A model generated the notes under the pieces. That model saw nothing but the letters and a program-made list of their open reading frames with translations, made no database searches and was not told the DNA's origin. A stretch of 64,000 bases of DNA from the NCBI GenBank assembly GCA_016165875.1, contig JABBOT010000011.1, positions 16,323,808 to 16,387,807 on the forward strand, in the 5' to 3' direction. Below, piece by piece: positions 24,251-33,560 of this stretch. Each line of letters opens with the position of its first letter. Positions within the stretch are counted from its first letter, which is position 1. The DNA comes from Acanthopleura granulata. Taxonomy: Eukaryota > Mollusca > Polyplacophora > Chitonida > Chitonidae. The position numbers were made by a program, and so were the translations under genes.

Positions 24251-24470
24251 TCAGCGGAGTGGATGTAGTGTGTATCTAAAGCTCTGCAGCTTGGAGAGTA
24301 AATCCAGAGCGGTGAGGACAGTGTGATAATTGTTAAATTGTCTCACATAACCGCTGAAATCTGTTCTGTTGTCAATTTGCTCCAGTAAAGATATTATACA
24401 AATAAATCTTTGCTGTAAAAAGGACTGGAGATAGGGTAAATATGTACGCCTCCGGATGCCTACGCCTTCA
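24251..24470 (-). CDS. Conserved terminal exon, unidentified protein, copy A
   Basis: On the - strand an acceptor (cacttcag) opens a 72-codon frame: EGVGIRRRTYLPYLQ, then FLQQRFICIISLLEQIDNR, TDFSGYVRQFNNYHTV and LTALDLLSKLQ, ending in TGA 24251-24253. Copy B (57739-57958) has the same length, no indel and no stop, and its changes are mostly conservative (R to K, S to A, N to T). Sequence on both sides is full of indels. The sequence looks alpha-helical and soluble. I do not recognise the family. Upstream exons, at higher coordinates, were not found. Confidence 0.45.
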
Positions 24471-24646
24471 CTGAAGTGAATTTTGGGTCAATTTGTCCTT
24501 CATGTCTCAAGCATGAAATAATTTTGAGTTATATCAAACCAAATGTTAAATGAATGTGCAGAGTAATACATATAGTCTAAAGTCTGTTTCAGCTTTAAAT
24601 ATATTTGATACCGTTGTCTGTTTTACAACCAAAGAGAACATTGAAA

Positions 24647-24922
24647 ATGAGGGCAGCCACAGTCAGCCTTTTGGTAGCATTTCTCACCAAGGCCGACGCT
24701 CAAAAGTTCGACTCAATGCCGAAATGTCAGGACAAGTTCAAATGTGGAATCTTCCCAGCTTCATTATACCACGTACACGGGAGCTGTGTACAAGTGGCCG
24801 TCCTTATGACAGGGAATACTTCAAGCAGTTGCAGTGGTAATTATAAAAAGTTAAAATACTCACAAATTGCAAAGACGCTACTGTTCGTTCAAACAACTCT
24901 TTCATCTGCATTGGTCTCTTGA
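24647..24922 (+). CDS. Small putative secreted protein, copy A
   Basis: 91-codon frame starting MRAATVSLLVAFLTKADAQK, a plausible signal peptide with cleavage after ADA, followed by four to five cysteines (PKCQDKFKCG, HGSCVQ, SSSCSG). A good donor (gtaatt) at 24838 suggests the frame may be only a first coding exon. Copy B (58127 onward) has a one-base deletion in the signal region and another indel after DKFK, so it is broken there. No family recognised. It may be non-coding. Confidence 0.25.
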   Translation: MRAATVSLLVAFLTKADAQKFDSMPKCQDKFKCGIFPASLYHVHGSCVQVAVLMTGNTSSSCSGNYKKLKYSQIAKTLLFVQTTLSSALVS

Positions 24923-25166
24923 CTCAGTACTTCGAAACATTGCGCCCAGCTTCTCAGGGGGAATAACTCATGCATCCAATTTGATGTGTCAACTAGTGGA
25001 CTGTCCGCTTTTACAAATAACTACCGGTAGCTCAGTCATTTTATGATCACGTAATTACGATATAAAAGTACAAAATAACGAATGACTTATTTCGTTGTTA
25101 CGGATTAACAATCATATTCATGAATACGCTCAGATTGCGTATAATTGCGAATTCTGTGCAAGCTAC

Positions 25167-25427
25167 ATGTATTTGATTGGTGTTTTACGCCGTACTCAAG
25201 AATATTTCATCTACACGAGGGCGGCCAGCATTATGGTGGGAGGAAACCAAACAGAGCCCGGGGAAACCCTTCGACCATCCTTATGTTGCTAGCAGACCTT
25301 CCCAGATCTTCCGGCTGGAGAGGAAAGCAGCATGAACTAAACATGAACTCACAGCGATCGCACTGGTGAGAGGCTTAGGGACCATTGCTCTGCGCTGACA
25401 CGCTAAACAACAAAGCCACAGAGGCCC
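25167..25427 (-). mobile_element. Full-length SINE, antisense
   Basis: All blocks present from 'gattggtgttttacgccgta' to 'gccacagaggcccc', including 'tgaactcacagcgatcgcac' (box B complement). Copy B 58645-58905. Confidence 0.9.
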
Positions 25428-25429
25428 CT

Positions 25430-26185
25430 CTTTATATATCTTAAGTTGTCGTTCATATATACAATGACTTCACTGGAAAAACATTGGCACTTTTCAACTC
25501 GCAGCATTGTGAGAAAATTACTAAAACTGGGTATTAATTTTACTTTCTTGAAAGGAGTGTGAAAACACCAGTGATTTTATTGTTGATGGCAACGTACAGA
25601 AATAGAAAACAGCACCATCGCACACTTTCCCGAAAGCGTGTGAGCTTATTACAAGTTACTATATTCATGTTTGCGCCAAAGTTACAAAAGCTGGCCTTGA
25701 AATATGCAAACGAGGAACATGGAAAACAAGTTTTCGTGGATTGATAAAGAAAAGGTGACAAAACAGAGCATTATTATGATTTCTCAAATTTCAGATGAAA
25801 GATACAATGTACGATGCGTGGCCAGACGTGTTCTGTGTTTTAAGGACCGTGGGCGTACATAAATGAAAACTAGAAACCTCTTCTCAGACGTCGGTAAATG
25901 ATACAACTACATGTATATATCTCCTCTGGGTTCAAAAGATTGGATCAGGTACAAACAGGTGATATTATTACATGTAGCATTACGTAAACTTCAATGTGTG
26001 AAATTCGTGTTGAAGGTGGAAATGTGTCCGTGGTGGAAAAGTGATGAAAATGTAATAATCATCTGAGCAATTAACAAATCCAGATGAATATACGTGCATA
26101 TATAAAGTCTTAGATATACAGGTGCTGTATCTTGCTGAGTATATCTAGCCTTCGAAGAAGATGGAATGTCAAAAGTTCTGTAGCA
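25430..26185. other. Spacer, copy A
   Basis: No gene recognised. About 200 bp (25635-25840) is missing from copy B. The segment holds a short open frame present only in A. Confidence 0.4.
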
Positions 26186-26189
26186 GATA

Positions 26190-26412
26190 TATTCATTTAT
26201 TTATTTCATTAGTGCTTTACGTCGTACTCAGGAATATTTCATCTATAGGACTTCGACGTCGTCCGGTGGAAACCGGAGAGAGCGCTGCGAAAGCCTAGCA
26301 CCATCGAGAGATGGCTGGCATGCGGACCTTTCCACGTACGGCGAGATCGAGCGGAAGCCAACATGAACTGGACTTGAACACACAGCGAACGCATTGGTCA
26401 GACGCGCTAATC
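26190..26412 (-). mobile_element. Diverged SINE, antisense
   Basis: 'ttcattagtgctttacgtcg', 'tactcaggaatatttcatct', 'cacagcgaacgcattggtca'. This subtype (agtgctttacgtcg) also occurs at 27455 and 61020. Copy B 59482-59675. Confidence 0.7.
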
Positions 26413-26816
26413 ACACATGGCATATGTATAGTAGTCTATTTAATCATCGTATATACCATATCAAACACATGTAACCAATCACACAGGGAGGTCTTTTGAC
26501 CCCGTTGCATCGAGTGGGAGGTGTGTACATGGTTATTTACAGATGATGTTTGGCTCGGATTACCCGATACCGTAGCTCGACTGACCCCTCGTGTTTTGCT
26601 TAATGGGTAATACTCGTCAGACATCGTCTAATCTTTGCGCTTAATCGATCTGTCTGAGTGATAAGTAGCTATATGTTTTCACCGGGCAATGTCACAACTT
26701 CACACAAATATATGGAGAGACAGTGAAATTTCTCTCCGAAGTGCAATGAATCTGGGGATCTCGATAGTGAGGTAAGAGTGGGTTATGAGCGATCTTGGCA
26801 TGACTCGCAATGGCGG

Positions 26817-26831
26817 TATATATAAAAGGGG
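26817..26831 (+). promoter_or_regulatory. TATA box, copy A
   Basis: TATATATAAAAGGGG preceded by a GC-richer 'gactcgcaatggcgg' and followed by 'tacactgcgagggaaaacgtt', identical at 60087-60101 in copy B. In copy B a consensus donor (AAG|GTAAGT) follows 30 bases on, but copy A reads TAG|TTAAGT there. No coding exon can be assigned with confidence. Confidence 0.5.
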
Positions 26832-27454
26832 TACACTGCGAGGGAAAACGTTAACACTAGTTAAGTGAAAATAAACTTTAGATGTGATTCCTTTCATTGG
26901 CTTTCTTCAACCGTCACTAAGGAAAACTTATGGAAGGTCCATAAGGAAACTAAGAATCCGGGTTTTCGTGTACTCTGTTACACTGTTTTCGTATCTCCCT
27001 GTACATTTAAGGTAACGGTGTAGGTGACAAAACTGTGCAAAAATGTGGAACTCAGCTGTTGGTGTCCCTCATATGCAATGTAAGTTAATTAGTTCAAAAA
27101 TCAATATAGCGGTCATTACCACAACAAAAGTCCCACAGGGCATGCGCGTCTACAAGACTGGCGTCATTGGGCTCCATGCTTACAACTGTAACTGACAGCT
27201 CATACATTTTGCCTCTTTTCTCCTATCCATGTATGTAGTAGAACATCGTTGTTTTATCTCTTTGCATGTGATTATAGTAACAAATACAAAGGATATGATA
27301 AGCACAAACCCATGAAACAAACCTCATCTCAAATGAACAATGAACAAATCCAGCTGCATATACATGCATATTTAAAGTCTGAAATATTCATGAGCTGTAT
27401 CTTTCTGAGTATATCTGGTCTTCGAAGAATAGGGAAAGTCAAAAGTGCTGTACT

Positions 27455-27640
27455 GCATATATTTATTTATTTCAATAGTGCTTTACGTCGTACTCAAGAA
27501 TATTTCACTTGTACGACGGCGGCCAGAATTATGGTGGGTGAAAACCGGACAGAACCCTGCGAAAACCCAGCACCATTCACAGATGGCTGGCATGCAGACC
27601 TTTCCACGTATGGCTATATTGAGCGGAAGTCAACATGAAC
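27455..27640 (-). mobile_element. SINE fragment near serpin 3' end
   Basis: Same subtype as 26190: 'agtgctttacgtcgtactca', 'agaatatttcacttgtacga', 'tccacgtatggctatattga'. Copy B 61020-61205. Confidence 0.75.
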
Positions 27641-27701
27641 TGTTTACTTCACTGCAATAAAAATCAAAAGAGCCACGGCTCTACTGTCAGAAAATATTGG
27701 C

Positions 27702-27707
27702 TTTATT
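27702..27707 (-). terminator. Candidate poly(A) signal, serpin A
   Basis: AATAAA on the - strand 300 bp past the serpin stop. Copy B reads GATAAA at the matching place, so B would need another signal. Confidence 0.4.
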
Positions 27708-28007
27708 ATTTACCTAGAAACACACTAACCCTCATGCATTTACAATAATGCGATCTACACTATAAACACATAATCACAACAACCTTCTTTCGTAGTTCAT
27801 ATATCATTGCTATTGCTTACCTTCGCCAGGTAAGCTTTGTCGTGTAACCCTATCTCATCTAGCCCTTTAAAATTTGCTGTACTAAGGAGATTCTCTATAT
27901 GAAGATCTCAAAGCTGTCAACTTCAACATTTGCTTCCCACAAGCTCAGATGTATGGAATGTATATTATTCATGTAAACTTTAAAAAAGAACAAGGCCTAA
28001 ATCACTG

Positions 28008-29222
28008 TTATAGTTCATCTTTTGCCTTGCCTGATTCCTGAGGTTGTGAAAGACGTCCGATGAACAAAATGGCGCCCGTTCGATTGTGCATGATGAAAAA
28101 GAGGAACGGGTGATCTGCGTTGAACTCCTGAGGGATGCTGTAGCAATCATAGGTCATCACGACGCCCGTAGCCGCGGCGGCTTCAGTACCCTCTTCGTTC
28201 ACTTCGATGAAAGCTTTGTGGACAACGTTGGAAACGACCAGCTCCCTTGTGCCATCGATGCCGGACAAGTCAGCAACGTCTTCTGTGAACAAGTCCTTTA
28301 TCCCCAGTTGCTTCAGAATGTCCGAAAGCTCAGCGCCTTCTTTCAGTTTGAATTTCGGAAGGTGGACTTCAACGTTTTCTTCGGAGACGAAGCTGCGGAC
28401 TGATTGAAGGATAGCGGGAGTCAGAGACTGTTCCAGTCGCAACAGACCGTTTGCTCTCCTTGGCAGTAAAATAAACATGCTGAGGTCGTGCTGAACGTAT
28501 GGTAGCTCTAAGATTTGACAGTCCAACTCTGTCAGACGGCCTACGGGAAACTCAGCCTCTTGGTACATCATGTCCACCTGGATTTTCTTCTCGTTCTTCA
28601 ACTGGAATGGTTTTGCCTGCGTGACGTGTGACGAAAACTTTTCGGCCCAGTTTCCTTTAAAGTATATCGCATTGACCAACACTAAGACGGTCTCCTCCGT
28701 GAGCATCCCCGATGGAATCAACTGCTGAATTTTTGAGTTGGTTTCCTTCTCCACCCATGTATTAATTGTTGAACGCGAACCTTCTGAATCCTGGGCGAAA
28801 TTGACGTTCGTGACATGGGATTTGAACGACGATTGGATCACCTGCAAATATTCGTCTAACACTTTGAATTTCTGGTCGACGAACATGTTATTGGCGGTGT
28901 TTAACGCGTACCCGGCATCCTTGGTCTTAATCTCCCCAAAGAGCTTCTGGAAGGCTGAGTGCAAGGCGTCGCTCGCTTGTATCAACTTCATGGCCTCTAT
29001 CATCTGACTGGCGGTATTTCCTTTCGCTCCCGCTAAAGCCATCCCCAATGCCGTGGCGATGCTGAACGGGGAAAAGAAGAGATTCCCATCCGGGTTCTGC
29101 TTACTGATTTGGTCGTACAGGTCACATGTGAATCCAGCCATGCTTTTCGTTAATTGTAAAAGATCACTCGGCACATGGGGCTTCGCCTCCGCCGGTTGTT
29201 GTTGTTGGTCCTGTGTTGCCAT
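28008..29222 (-). CDS. Clade-B-like serpin (leukocyte elastase inhibitor-like), P1 Asp candidate, copy A
   Basis: 404 residues in one exon, usual length for an inhibitory serpin without signal peptide. Start MATQDQ at 29222 is chosen because a strong acceptor (ttcttctcgtcacag) ends five bases upstream; the frame is open further but that part looks intronic. Landmarks: NLFFSPFSIATALGMALAG (helix B/shutter), VLVNAIYFKGNW (strand 3A), FNADHPFLFFIMHNRTG and AILFIGRL (serpin signature). The hinge at residues 343-352 is EEGTEAAAAT, fully inhibitory in type. Counting from it, P1-P1' are Asp359-Cys360 in the context VVMTYD-CYS, suggesting a caspase- or granzyme B-like target (inference). The C-terminus is KAKDEL, an ER-retrieval motif, odd in a protein without visible signal peptide. 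Suicide-substrate inhibitor of serine or cysteine proteases; cytosolic unless another 5' exon adds a signal. Confidence 0.92.
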   Translation of the reverse strand: MATQDQQQQPAEAKPHVPSDLLQLTKSMAGFTCDLYDQISKQNPDGNLFFSPFSIATALGMALAGAKGNTASQMIEAMKLIQASDALHSAFQKLFGEIKTKDAGYALNTANNMFVDQKFKVLDEYLQVIQSSFKSHVTNVNFAQDSEGSRSTINTWVEKETNSKIQQLIPSGMLTEETVLVLVNAIYFKGNWAEKFSSHVTQAKPFQLKNEKKIQVDMMYQEAEFPVGRLTELDCQILELPYVQHDLSMFILLPRRANGLLRLEQSLTPAILQSVRSFVSEENVEVHLPKFKLKEGAELSDILKQLGIKDLFTEDVADLSGIDGTRELVVSNVVHKAFIEVNEEGTEAAAATGVVMTYDCYSIPQEFNADHPFLFFIMHNRTGAILFIGRLSQPQESGKAKDEL

Positions 29223-29372
29223 GGTTCCTGTGACGAGAAGAAGGTTAAATGCCGTGTGAAATATTGTTCTCTGGAAAGTCAAACTACATAGAGAAGCACA
29301 TAAGTAGTGGAATTTCGAAGGAGTCTTTGCAGAAATACGCCATATATGTGGGCGACGCATTTTCAGAGGAAT

Positions 29373-29382
29373 ATTTATATGG
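29373..29382 (-). promoter_or_regulatory. Candidate TATA box of serpin A
   Basis: CCATATAAAT on the - strand about 150 bp upstream of the serpin ATG, kept in copy B at 63001-63010. An intron in the 5' UTR is suggested by the acceptor before the ATG, which would put the true promoter farther away, so this is uncertain. Confidence 0.25.
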
Positions 29383-29843
29383 TGGCCACATATATAGATC
29401 ACAGGCTGTTTCCCGACTTGAATGAAGTCGCAGTTTCTTCGGACCTGGAATCCAAAGATAAAGGCATAAATGAAATATAGATACACGTGTGCAGTTATCG
29501 ACATATAATTTTGATTGGCATGCTTTGCAAATTATTTGTAAAAGTCTTCTTACAAAAAAGCATATACTGATTTGTTAGCTTAAGGCTACATAGTCTGGGA
29601 ATTTTACCTATACGCTAGTGGTCAGTTTCATTGGTGAAGGAGACACTTTTCAAAATATATTCGATACAGATGGTATCACGGTTGGATGATGCATATATAC
29701 CGTCAAATTCTCACATGCAAAGCATGACATGATATGCAAGCAACCACAAACCATATATGTATGTACCCCATGAGCACCACACCAATCAGTCACAGCTGTA
29801 GCACTTGCCTGAGGAAAAAACGCCACTCAAAACTACATGGATG

Positions 29844-30060
29844 TACATCGCGGGGCAATGATCCAGGTGCCTCTCATCAATGCGATCTCTCTGAGTTCAA
29901 GTCTAGCTCAAGTTGGCTTCGTCTGCGGGAAGGTCGGCCAGCAACCTGCGGTTGGTCGTGGGTTTTCCCCAGCTCAGTTTGGTTTCCTCCCACCATTATG
30001 CTGGTCGACGTCGTATCAATGAAATAATCTTCAGTACGGCCTCAATCAAAAATATAAAAT
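29844..30060 (+). mobile_element. SINE, copy A right end
   Basis: 'atccaggtgcctctcatcaa', 'gagttcaagtctagctcaag', 'gccagcaacctgcggttggt', 'ttggtttcctcccaccatta' and an aaataaat tail. Copy B about 63430-63640. Confidence 0.8.
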
Positions 30061-30433
30061 AAATGAAAAAAATAAATAGGGAACTATTCCTTAAAACGTT
30101 GTTAAGAAAATGAATCTTGCGATTATCGACTTGTACTGAACCTGCTTTCAAGGTTTACCAGAGCATATACGAATATCACACTTAACTCTCAGGTTTAAAT
30201 CCTTATTAATATTTACATCTTGTAAATCGTTAAGTAGACCACTTCAGGCTGTTTCACTGGTCATATACACTTTGTTTAGTACACATGGAAGTATGGTGAT
30301 CTAGGCACGTTACAGTTTTCGAGAGCATCATTCATTCATGTACCAAGGCAAAATCACCCCTATGGGACGTGCAGTTTGAAATGGGTCTTTGAATGGGTCT
30401 TCATTAGCGTTCATCACCATTTACTCAAAGTAG

Positions 30434-30630
30434 AACTCGGGGGCCTCAGTGGCCAAGTCATTAGCGTGCTACAGTGCAGAGTAATGATCCAGGTGCCTCT
30501 CGCCAAAGTGATAGCTGTGGGTATTTCCCGGCCTCTGCTCGCGGTCCTCTCACCACAAAGCTGCCAGCCGTCGTATAAGTGAAATATTCCTCAGTACGGC
30601 ATAAACCATCAGTAATATAAATAAATAAAT
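30434..30630 (+). mobile_element. SINE just beyond the duplicon edge
   Basis: 'ggcctcagtggccaagtcat' head, 'aatgatccaggtgcctctcg', 'ccagccgtcgtataagtgaa' and 'cagtacggcataaaccatca', then an aaataaat tail. It begins about 30 bp after A/B homology ends; no partner is visible in the window. Confidence 0.8.
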
Positions 30631-30639
30631 CAAAAGAAT

Positions 30640-32824
30640 AATCGGAATACTGTCATTCAGGATATTCCGTCCAGTACACCTGCGCTCGTTGTGTAACTTC
30701 TAAATACGACATTGACTATACATTCACTAAAACTGTTCCACTGTGTATAGGCGTACCCCAAAGAAGGACATACGGACTTATTAAGTATATTTTAGAAACA
30801 TTCTGCGGCGTCTGGATGTCAAACGTGCGAATTAATGTCTTATACAAACTGCAGACTAATATATATATATAAATAAGCATATACTTACACACATATATCT
30901 ATTTGTACATAGACATGTTTAATAATCAGTACTGAACGTGAACGGCTTCTGTTGTACTACACAGCCAAGCTGCATGTAGCACAAAACAGGTTTACTTCAG
31001 CCAAGTTTATTTTACAAACGCGCCGCGGCTTCTGCAGATTAGAGGGTCCACACCACTTGGTGAAAAAGTCTAGTTTGGATTCAAGACCAATATATTATGA
31101 ATGTTTAAACATTGTTAAAACTGACGGATTTGTGGTTGCTTCTGATGTGCAAAAGGCGGGTAATTACTTGGCTATAAAGCAAGACACGCACTTGTTCTCA
31201 AACGGAGCTTTAATATTACACAGACAGATACGAAACTTTATACATCCTGTATACAGAGAGATTAGGGTACATATTAACTTCAGTATAGTGTGTTAAAAGT
31301 AGGACAAGCAAAATTCAAACCAGTCGGACAGGTTTTATACAATGTGACATACAAGAGTCACTGTGACCAACACAGGATGTAGAATCAATACCATGCATAA
31401 TGCAGCCTGTACGCGGGCCTGATGCGTTATACAGACCATTGAAACCCCATCATCAGATGTATACATATAGGACAAACCTAAGCATTCGTCTACAGCTGTC
31501 AGAAAAAAACGTACTTCTTTCAAATACTGGCTATCTATTCTCCATATCACTGCGAGTCTGAACCATACGTATAGATAGTTATAGGCTTGGCCTCAACTCA
31601 ATGTATACTCAAATTCAAAGGGGTCGGAATAATAAAATAGGTATATAATACATGCTAAAAAGAAAAAAATACAGTACATTTAGCTTATCTATATAAGATT
31701 TGTATCTATAATTTGATTAAATCTCGCTGTTGATTGATTTCTTTGTTAGATGTAGCCTATTATAGGTGCAACAATCCCCATCCCTCCTCTGTTTCTAACT
31801 GTTATTTATCTATACAGGGCCTACTACTTCTACAGCAGTCCTATGTCGAATCTTACACTGCGTTTTACAGTGGTCCTGTACTGAGGGCAAAATGCCTTGT
31901 TCAAATATTATACAAGTGCTTGTAAACACCTATGTACAGGGAAAAAAAGGCTATTGGTTTCTTGTGCATGCCAATGTAACTTAAACCATGCGGCATTCGA
32001 TGACAATTCAACAAAGGCAAGTGGTCATTGAAAAGCCCTCGGCCCAAGATAACTATGTACAAACAGAGAATCTAAGATGTGGACTTGTTCAGTCCAACTA
32101 GTCACCAGACTTGTCATGTACACTTAACAAGTAAGTGTTTCGTGCATACCGAAGGCTAAGGACACTGACTGACAATTAGCCTGTACACACACAGAGGTTT
32201 ATGTGTCATTCGATTTAACCTGTAGTATTATCTGGCATTTTCATTTCATACAACTGACATATCCATAGATTTTCTCTGTGAAGCTTAACATTCAAGAAGC
32301 TTCCAGTAAAAAGGGTAAAAAAACCATTCAACCATGTAATGCGCGTTGTCGCTAATTATACTTCTCGACATCCGACTTCACCGCCAAGTCGGCATTGTGC
32401 AGACACACCCCTTTTCAGCTTCAGAGACACACCAACATGTTAGCGGTGGATATATCTAGACATTTTCTTCTCTTCATCAATTAACGCATTCCATGGTCTC
32501 TGTGTAATTAAGGAATATCGGATCCACACGATCTACTTACCTATTCTTAAAATGCGACAAAAACGACTGTGGATTACTCGATCACTTCTCAAGCCACAAC
32601 TGTAACCCTAGCGGAAGTGTGTGCAGTTATGGTGTGGCTTTGACAGGCAAAACTAAGTTCACAACTCTGCCAGGATTTTTAAATTCGTTTGGATGAACTT
32701 CTGTGCGTAATAGGTCAACCGTTTAGCAGCAAAGCTTTATTGAATTTCAAGTGTCTTTTATATATGACCGAAAAAGATTTTGTTGTTGAATTTCTGATTA
32801 ATTCTTGATTTTGATCGATTGCAG
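30640..32824. other. Single-copy region upstream of transporter B
   Basis: No gene recognised. It holds (at)n at about 30861-30872 and one open frame at 30952-31296 that resembles nothing I know. A 5' UTR exon and promoter for the transporter presumably lie within 32300-32824, where CG content is a little higher, but I see no clear TATA box. Confidence 0.4.
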
Positions 32825-33496
32825 ATGTCTGTGAACACTTGCCAGCTGGAGCTCTCAGTGCACACGACAAAACAGGGAAGGCTTGGCTTCAACATTTTTT
32901 TGCTAGTTGTAAGTCATTACAGTATATAGATTTATTTATATTACGGCGAAAAGGAGTGTCTGATGCCACCTTTTCTAAGTTAGACAACATGTGGGTGGGA
33001 TGAGATTCCTCATAATGGCGATATCGGGGCCATCTTAGTGAGAAATTACATGTAGAATTTTGTGACATAACCGAAACGGTCTGTATTATGAGTTTTACAT
33101 CATACTAGGCTGGACACCCAATTTGTCTCAGAATGAGTAAAAGTAGAAAAAAAAGCGTGGAGGAATACTTAGTTTCTAGCAGAATGATAATACGATGTGA
33201 TAGAAACAGGAAAAATACGAGTCAACCTGCATTCCAGCCTTAGTTAACCTGTTAACAGATCCAGCTACATGCGTGAATACTAAACCTCTAAATATTTCCA
33301 CCACAACATGTATCTCTATTCCGGTATTATCTTAATTCCTTTAGGGTTTATTTGCAATATATGGCTCAGTCACGCAGTCATAGGCTGATAAGGTAGACCC
33401 ACTGATACCTCCTTTTCCAACTGATATTGTGGTAAAATACAACATCATTTGGAGAAGGAGGTATAAGTGCGTCTAGAGAGATACCTTGTTGTAAGG

Positions 33497-33560
33497 AGGG
33501 TGGGGGTGGAGGGTGGAGTAGGGTGGTGGTGGTGGTTAGGTGGAAAGGTGGGGGTAGTAA
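33497..33560 (+). repeat. G-rich tract in transporter B intron
   Basis: 'gagggtgggggtggagggtg' through 'ggtgggggtag' has more than four runs of three or more G within 64 bases, enough for a G-quadruplex on the + strand (the sense strand). Confidence 0.6.

Larger units (their letters stand above)
1..30404. other. Duplicon copy A (left end outside window)
   Basis: Nearly every segment of this interval reappears in the same order and orientation between about 34689 and 63984. Base 1 matches base 34689, the transporter exon end 384 matches 35072, the CARD start 9323 matches 44367, and the serpin stop 28008 matches 61649. Similarity fades after about 30404 (63984 in copy B). Pairwise differences are mostly scattered substitutions of a few percent, plus large indels: about 350 bp at 6788-7137, 800 bp at 16018-16815 and 1.1 kb at 18928-20037 are present only in A. 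Tandem duplication or uncollapsed haplotypes are both possible. Confidence 0.95.

Noticed and set aside
28086..29259. + strand open frames opposite serpin A, and the same opposite serpin B
   Set aside because: Antisense shadows of the serpin coding exon.
29223..29504. N-terminal extension of serpin A to 498 aa (and of B to 465 aa)
   Set aside because: An acceptor lies just before MATQDQ, the extension has no serpin homology, and the two copies start at different places. The short start is better.
30952..31296. 114-codon open frame in the single-copy region
   Set aside because: No recognisable domain, no promoter or splice context, AT-rich composition as around it.
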